From Tethya wilhelma (Eukaryota; Porifera; Demospongiae; Tethyida; Tethyidae), in NCBI GenBank assembly GCA_964030475.1, contig CAXIPT010000011.1, forward strand, positions 635,262 through 699,261: 64,000 bases of DNA, given 5' to 3'. Positions 30,001-36,000 of the stretch are shown in pieces. Position numbers and translations under genes: made by a program. The notes beneath the pieces were generated by a model, which was not told where the DNA came from, searched no databases, and worked only from the letters and a program-made list of their open reading frames with translations. Numbering within the stretch: position 1 is the stretch's first letter; every line of letters starts with the position of its first letter.

Positions 30001-33000
30001 ATCTCTTTGAAACCAATCTTGCCAACTACACTCTGACTGGTGGCTTCACTAACGACACTGACAGCAATATCATCACTTTCACGCTAGAGCCATCTGATCT
30101 GAGAATCATACAAGCAAACAACTTCCTGTGCACACACAGAGGAAACTGCTACATCACATTCACTTCAAACTTTGTCCAAGACATGGTCGGCAATCGTGTT
30201 GTTGCCGTTAGTAACCAGCCACCTGGCTTCATTGTAAGAACTCTCGGACGAGATGAAATGCAACCTGAGCTTGAAAGCTTCAGTCTTGATCTCGACCAAG
30301 GAACACTCAACCTGACTTTCAATGAACCTGTGATAGCCTCATCTCTTGATCCAACAGGCATTACAATCCTTGGAGAAGCAAATACCACTGATACTGCTCT
30401 CTATTACACTCTAACTGGTGGTCAAACTGACAGCCTTGATGATCCAGTCATCACTGTCAGGTTAGACGAGAGAGACTTGAATGCAATCAAAGCTTCCATT
30501 TTTGCCAAAGATGCAAACAGCACTTTCATTGCTATCGAAGCAACTACCATCACAGACAATGCCTTTACACCTAATCCTGTTATCCCAGTCACAAGAGAAG
30601 AAGCAATTCCATTGCTTGAAGAGGACTTCATTCCTGATACCACTGCACCAATGCTCTTCCAATACACTCTTGACATGGACAGTGATCTGCTCACCCTGAC
30701 ATTCAATGAGCCAGTCGATCCTACGTCTGTTGACTGCGGAGGAATAACACTCTCTAACACCTCTTCTACTGGTCAAGCCGAGTATTCTCTGACTGGTTGT
30801 GAAATCTCCTACAGTGAAATGGTCAGTGGTTTCCTAGAAATCCGTATAGAACTTGTAAGACCTGATATCACAGCTTTGAAGGTCGACCGGGACTTTGCAA
30901 CTTCACGCGATAACACTTTCATCTCATTCCCGTCAGCTTCATTCAATGATACAGCCGGGAATGCAGTCACATCAGTCAATTTCAGAAGGGTAGATACCTA
31001 CATACCAGATCAGACAAGACCAGAACTTTTGAATTTCACCTACGACCAAAATATCGGACAAATTATTCTCACTTTCAGTGATGTGGTGAATCCAATGACA
31101 TTTGACGCAAGAGCAATCACTCTTCAGCACGCCATTTCACGAGAAACTGGTCGTGTGTTCACTGCAAGTGCTGAAAGTACAACATCCAGTCCAAACGGCT
31201 ACATCATTGTGGTCGATCTGTCCCATTTCGATCTGCTGAGGCTGAAATCCAACACTGGACTTGCTAGAGATGAAAATGACACCTACATCACCATTGCAGC
31301 ATTCCTGATTGAAGACACAGCAGGTATTAACATCGTACCCATAACAGATAGAAGAGCAGTGAGGACTGAACTTTTTATACCAGATGATGTGTCCCCGGTC
31401 CTTCTCAACTACACCATGGATATGAACCTGGGCCAAATCACGCTGACTTTCTCTGACACTGTGAACATCACGATATTCAATTCCTCTGGTCTAACAATAC
31501 AAGAAACAGCTAATGTTTCCAGTGCTTATTTCACAAACATCTTGACTCTAAGTGGAGGAGAAGCTCAAATTTCTTCAGATGCACTGCAAGTGACTTTGAA
31601 CATCTCGATCGATGATTTGAATGAGCTCAAACGTAACACCAACTTGAGCACCTCGCCTGAAAACACCTTCCTTGTTGTCGAAGAAGGTACCATCACAGAC
31701 CTGGCTGGAAATGACGTGGTAGCTGTTCTGAACAGTGAAGCAGTTCCACCGAGGGAATTCATTGTAGATGGGATACCTCCAACTCTAGAGTCTTTCGATC
31801 TTGACATGAATAGTGAAATAATCTTCCTGACTTTTGACGAAACTGTCAATGCTGAGAGCATCAATGTGACCGAATTCACTCTCCAAAACAGTGTCTCTTC
31901 ATCAGTGTACTATACCATCAGTTCTGATTCAAGTGCTTCCACAGATAACAGCACTGTTGTGGAAATTTACCTGGCTATGAGTGATATCAATGCCATTAAC
32001 AGGCTCCGAACTCTAGCCACTTCTGAAGAAGACACATACTTATCGTTTACCGAGATGGCGATTGCTGACATGAACTCAAATAGTGTAGCTCCCATTGCTA
32101 ACATGTCTGCCCAGCCTGTTTTCAACTTCACAAGAGATTCAACTGCACCTGTGTTGCTATCTTATGATGTGAATCTCGACACTGAACTTATCACTTTCAA
32201 TTTCAGTGAGGTTATGGACTATGCAAGCTTCAACCCAGCTGAGTTGATTCTGCTCTCTACAAATGATTCCAATTTGAGCAATCTAACACGTTTGACACCA
32301 GTGCAAGGCCGTGTTAGACCTGTAGATGATACCATTCTGATTCTTGAGATTGATACTGATGTGCTCAACGAAATCAAGAGACTGTACAGTCTCTATAGAG
32401 ACGAGGATACGACTTTCATTGCATTTGGACCAGGTCTTGTTACAGATACTTTCAACAACTCTGTCGTGAACATCACTGAAGCTGACCCACTCCAAGTAAG
32501 CACCTTCACTGCTGATGCAACTCCACCTACGTTTGAGAATTTCACTCTCGACATGAACGAAGGAGTTCTGAGTATCACCTTTGACGAAACAGTGAATGCT
32601 TCCTCGTTTGAAATCACCTCGGTAACGGTCCAAAGCAGTGATATGTCACCAGTTGAACAATACCAGCTACAGTCTAGCACATCTTCAGACAATGACAGCA
32701 CTGTCTTGTTCATCTACCTCAGCCAATTTGATCTTGACTCTATTAAGCTGAGCACAATGCTTGCGACTGATGAAAACAACACATACATTAGTCTGGCCTC
32801 AGGTGCTGTTTACGACATGAACAGAAATGTTTTTGCTGGAGATACACTTCGAGGTGAACACATCCCAGATCTGACACCACCTCAGCTGGTAGACTTTGTG
32901 TTTGATTTGAACACTGGAATGATTGTCTTGAATTTCACTGAAGCAATCAACGCTAGCAGCTTGAACGTTTCTGGACTGATATTCTATGCAAGCAACGACA

Positions 33001-36000
33001 CTGTGTCCAGTTCCAATTCTTCGTATCAGCTTACACTCTCTAGTGAAACACTCAGCTTGAGCGGCAAAATTATCAATGTGACAATCTCCGATGACGATTT
33101 GAATGCCATCAAAGCTGATTTCGATCTTGCTACTGATGATTTCAACACCTACCTCGCAGTCGAACCTTTCACTATCTTTGATATGAACGATAATGCCATC
33201 AGTCCAATTCCAGTTCCACAGCAAGTGGATATTTTTGTTCCAGATACCACAGATCCAGAACTTACTGGAGCCATATTTGACTTCAATGGCGGACTACTAA
33301 TGCTAACTTTCTCTGAAACAGTGAACGCAGACACTTTTGATCCAACTCAAATCGTTCTGCAAAATGATGACATGAATCCGCCAGCCAATCTGAGCATCCA
33401 AGGCTCAAGTTACACTCCTGAAAACTCTACCGAGATTGTGCTAACTCTTACTGAGTACGAGCTGAATCAGCTCAAAGGTCTGACAAACTTTTTCAGAAAC
33501 AGGCTAGAAGCTTACATTTCTCTGACTAACATCACAGTAGAGGACATGAGTGGTAACCCGATTGTTGCTATACCAACCAGTAATGCTTTTATGCTTGACA
33601 ATGTCATCACTGATGATGTTGATCCTCAGTTGATTGAATTTGATCTTGATCTTAACACGGGCCTGCTCACAATAAGATTCAGTGAAACCATTGATCAGGA
33701 TAGATTCAACACCTCCCTGATCTGGCTACAAGACCGTGAGTACAACTTTACTGTAGAATTTTCACCATCTGGTGTTGCTGATATTCAGTGGAATCTGACT
33801 GTTGTGGAAATCGAGTTGACCTTTAACGATCTCAATTCCATCAAGCTGAACGAGATGCTAGCCATCGACAATACCACAGTGTATCTCAGATTTGTTAACA
33901 CGACAGCTTTTGATACCACTGGCAATCCTCTAGTTGCTCTGAATGACACACAAGGCATACCAGTGACACTATTTACACCTGATGTTACCCAACCAACACT
34001 CAGAGATTTTGATCTCGATATGAACTCACCACAGCTCTTGGTACTCACGTTCTCTGAGCCTGTTAGAGCCGATAGTTTTGACTTCACCACCATCACACTT
34101 CAGTCGGCATCCAACATCACTGCTAACGATACAGAGTATTACACTCTCACAAATGGAACAGTTCTGAGCGAAAATGGCCTAGAAATCACCATAGATCTTG
34201 ATTTTATAGACGTAGTGAGCATTCAATCGAGACGGTCGCTTGCAAACGCCACTGCATTCACTCACATCTCTCTCGAAGATGGCACTGTGTTGGACATGAA
34301 CAATAATCCATCTGTGAATGTGTCTGATGAGGCAGCCAGACCTGTCTCCCTCTACACCCCCGATACCACACGCCCTGAGTTTGAATTCTTCTCAATCGAT
34401 CTTGACTCTGGACTTCTTTCTCTCACGTACTCAGAGTCCATGGACTCGGCGAGTGTCAGCAATGGCATCCATCTTCTACAGAGAGAGCCAAGAGCTACAG
34501 ATTTCAGTAACAGTATCAGGTTTGAAGGTGGACTGGAGACAAGCGCTCTAGACTGGTACATTATCAACATCACTCTGTCATTTGAACAGCTAAACAGCAT
34601 CAAATTGCTCGCCCCAAACAACTTCTTTGTGGACAATTCGACTTCTTTCTACAGCAATGGCTTCTCTAATAGCAACCCTCGTCCAGTTGACACAGCAGGC
34701 CAAGCAGTCGATGATATTTCAAACGTTGATCCTATCCAAATTTCAGAGTATGTACGAGACGAAACACAGCCACGTTTGATTGACTTCCAACTAGATGCAC
34801 GTGGTACTGATGCAGTTGTTACTCTGGAATTTTCAGAGCCTGTCTTGACCGATTCCTTTGAGCCAACTCTGATTCAAATCCACAATACAGCACTGAATGA
34901 CACTTCTGATCCTATTGTACCACTGAGTGGAGGTGTGCTCAATACGACAATGAATGGTCTAATTTTTGAACTGATCCTAGTTCCTGACGATTTCAATCTC
35001 TTGAAAAGCTTGCCTGATATTGCCAACAGTGTGGATGACACATACATCTTCTTGAGGTCTGGAGCTGTGACTGATGTGTATGGAAATGATATAGATGAAC
35101 AGAATGGAATGACAGTTCGAGCCAGTTTGGTGCGTCCCGATAATACCCATCCTGAACTGGACGCATTTGTGTTTGACCTCAACACTGGTACCATCACACT
35201 GACTTTTAGTGAAACTGTAAATGCTTCCACTTTCGATATCACTGAACTCACACTCCAGTCTCACGCCAATAACTCGCAATACTCGTACCAGCTTACTGGT
35301 GGAGTGAACTCTTTGCTCAATCAACCCATTGTCACTGTCAATTTGACCACTGACGATCTGAATGCCATAAAGGAGATTCGCGGATTGGCCACCATGTTTG
35401 AAAACACCTTCATTTCCATCACTTCGGATGCAGTCAATGATATTGTCGGTTTCAATCTGACCGAGATCCCTGAAGACTCCGCTCTTGGTGTCCTTCCTGG
35501 CGATTTCATACAAGACATGACTCGCCCAATTCTCCTAAATTTCACACTGAATCTAACCTTCGAAGAACTGACCCTGACTTTTGACGAGACTGTGTCGTAC
35601 AATGATACAGTGTTCACGCTATTCACCCTCCAGTCTGCTGAAAACAGTAGCACTGTGTCGCTAACGTCAACCTCCTCTGTGTCCAGTAATGATTCCACAA
35701 TCATTACAATCTTCTTGAGCACCAATGATCTCAACAACATCAAGTTAGACACAACTCTGGCGACTCGCACAACCAACACTCAACTACAACTCAATCCTGG
35801 TGCCATCACAGATATGGCTGGCAATACCAACATGGAACAGCTGCTGGATGCTCTCAACTTCTTTGCAGATTTTGTTTCTCCTTCGCTCGTGAACTATCTG
35901 TTTGATCTCAATGATGGTCTTGTCCTGCTGAACTTTGACGAAGTCGTGAATGCTTCAAGTCTAAATATTGCTGGACTCAGTTTCATGGACATGCCAAATG

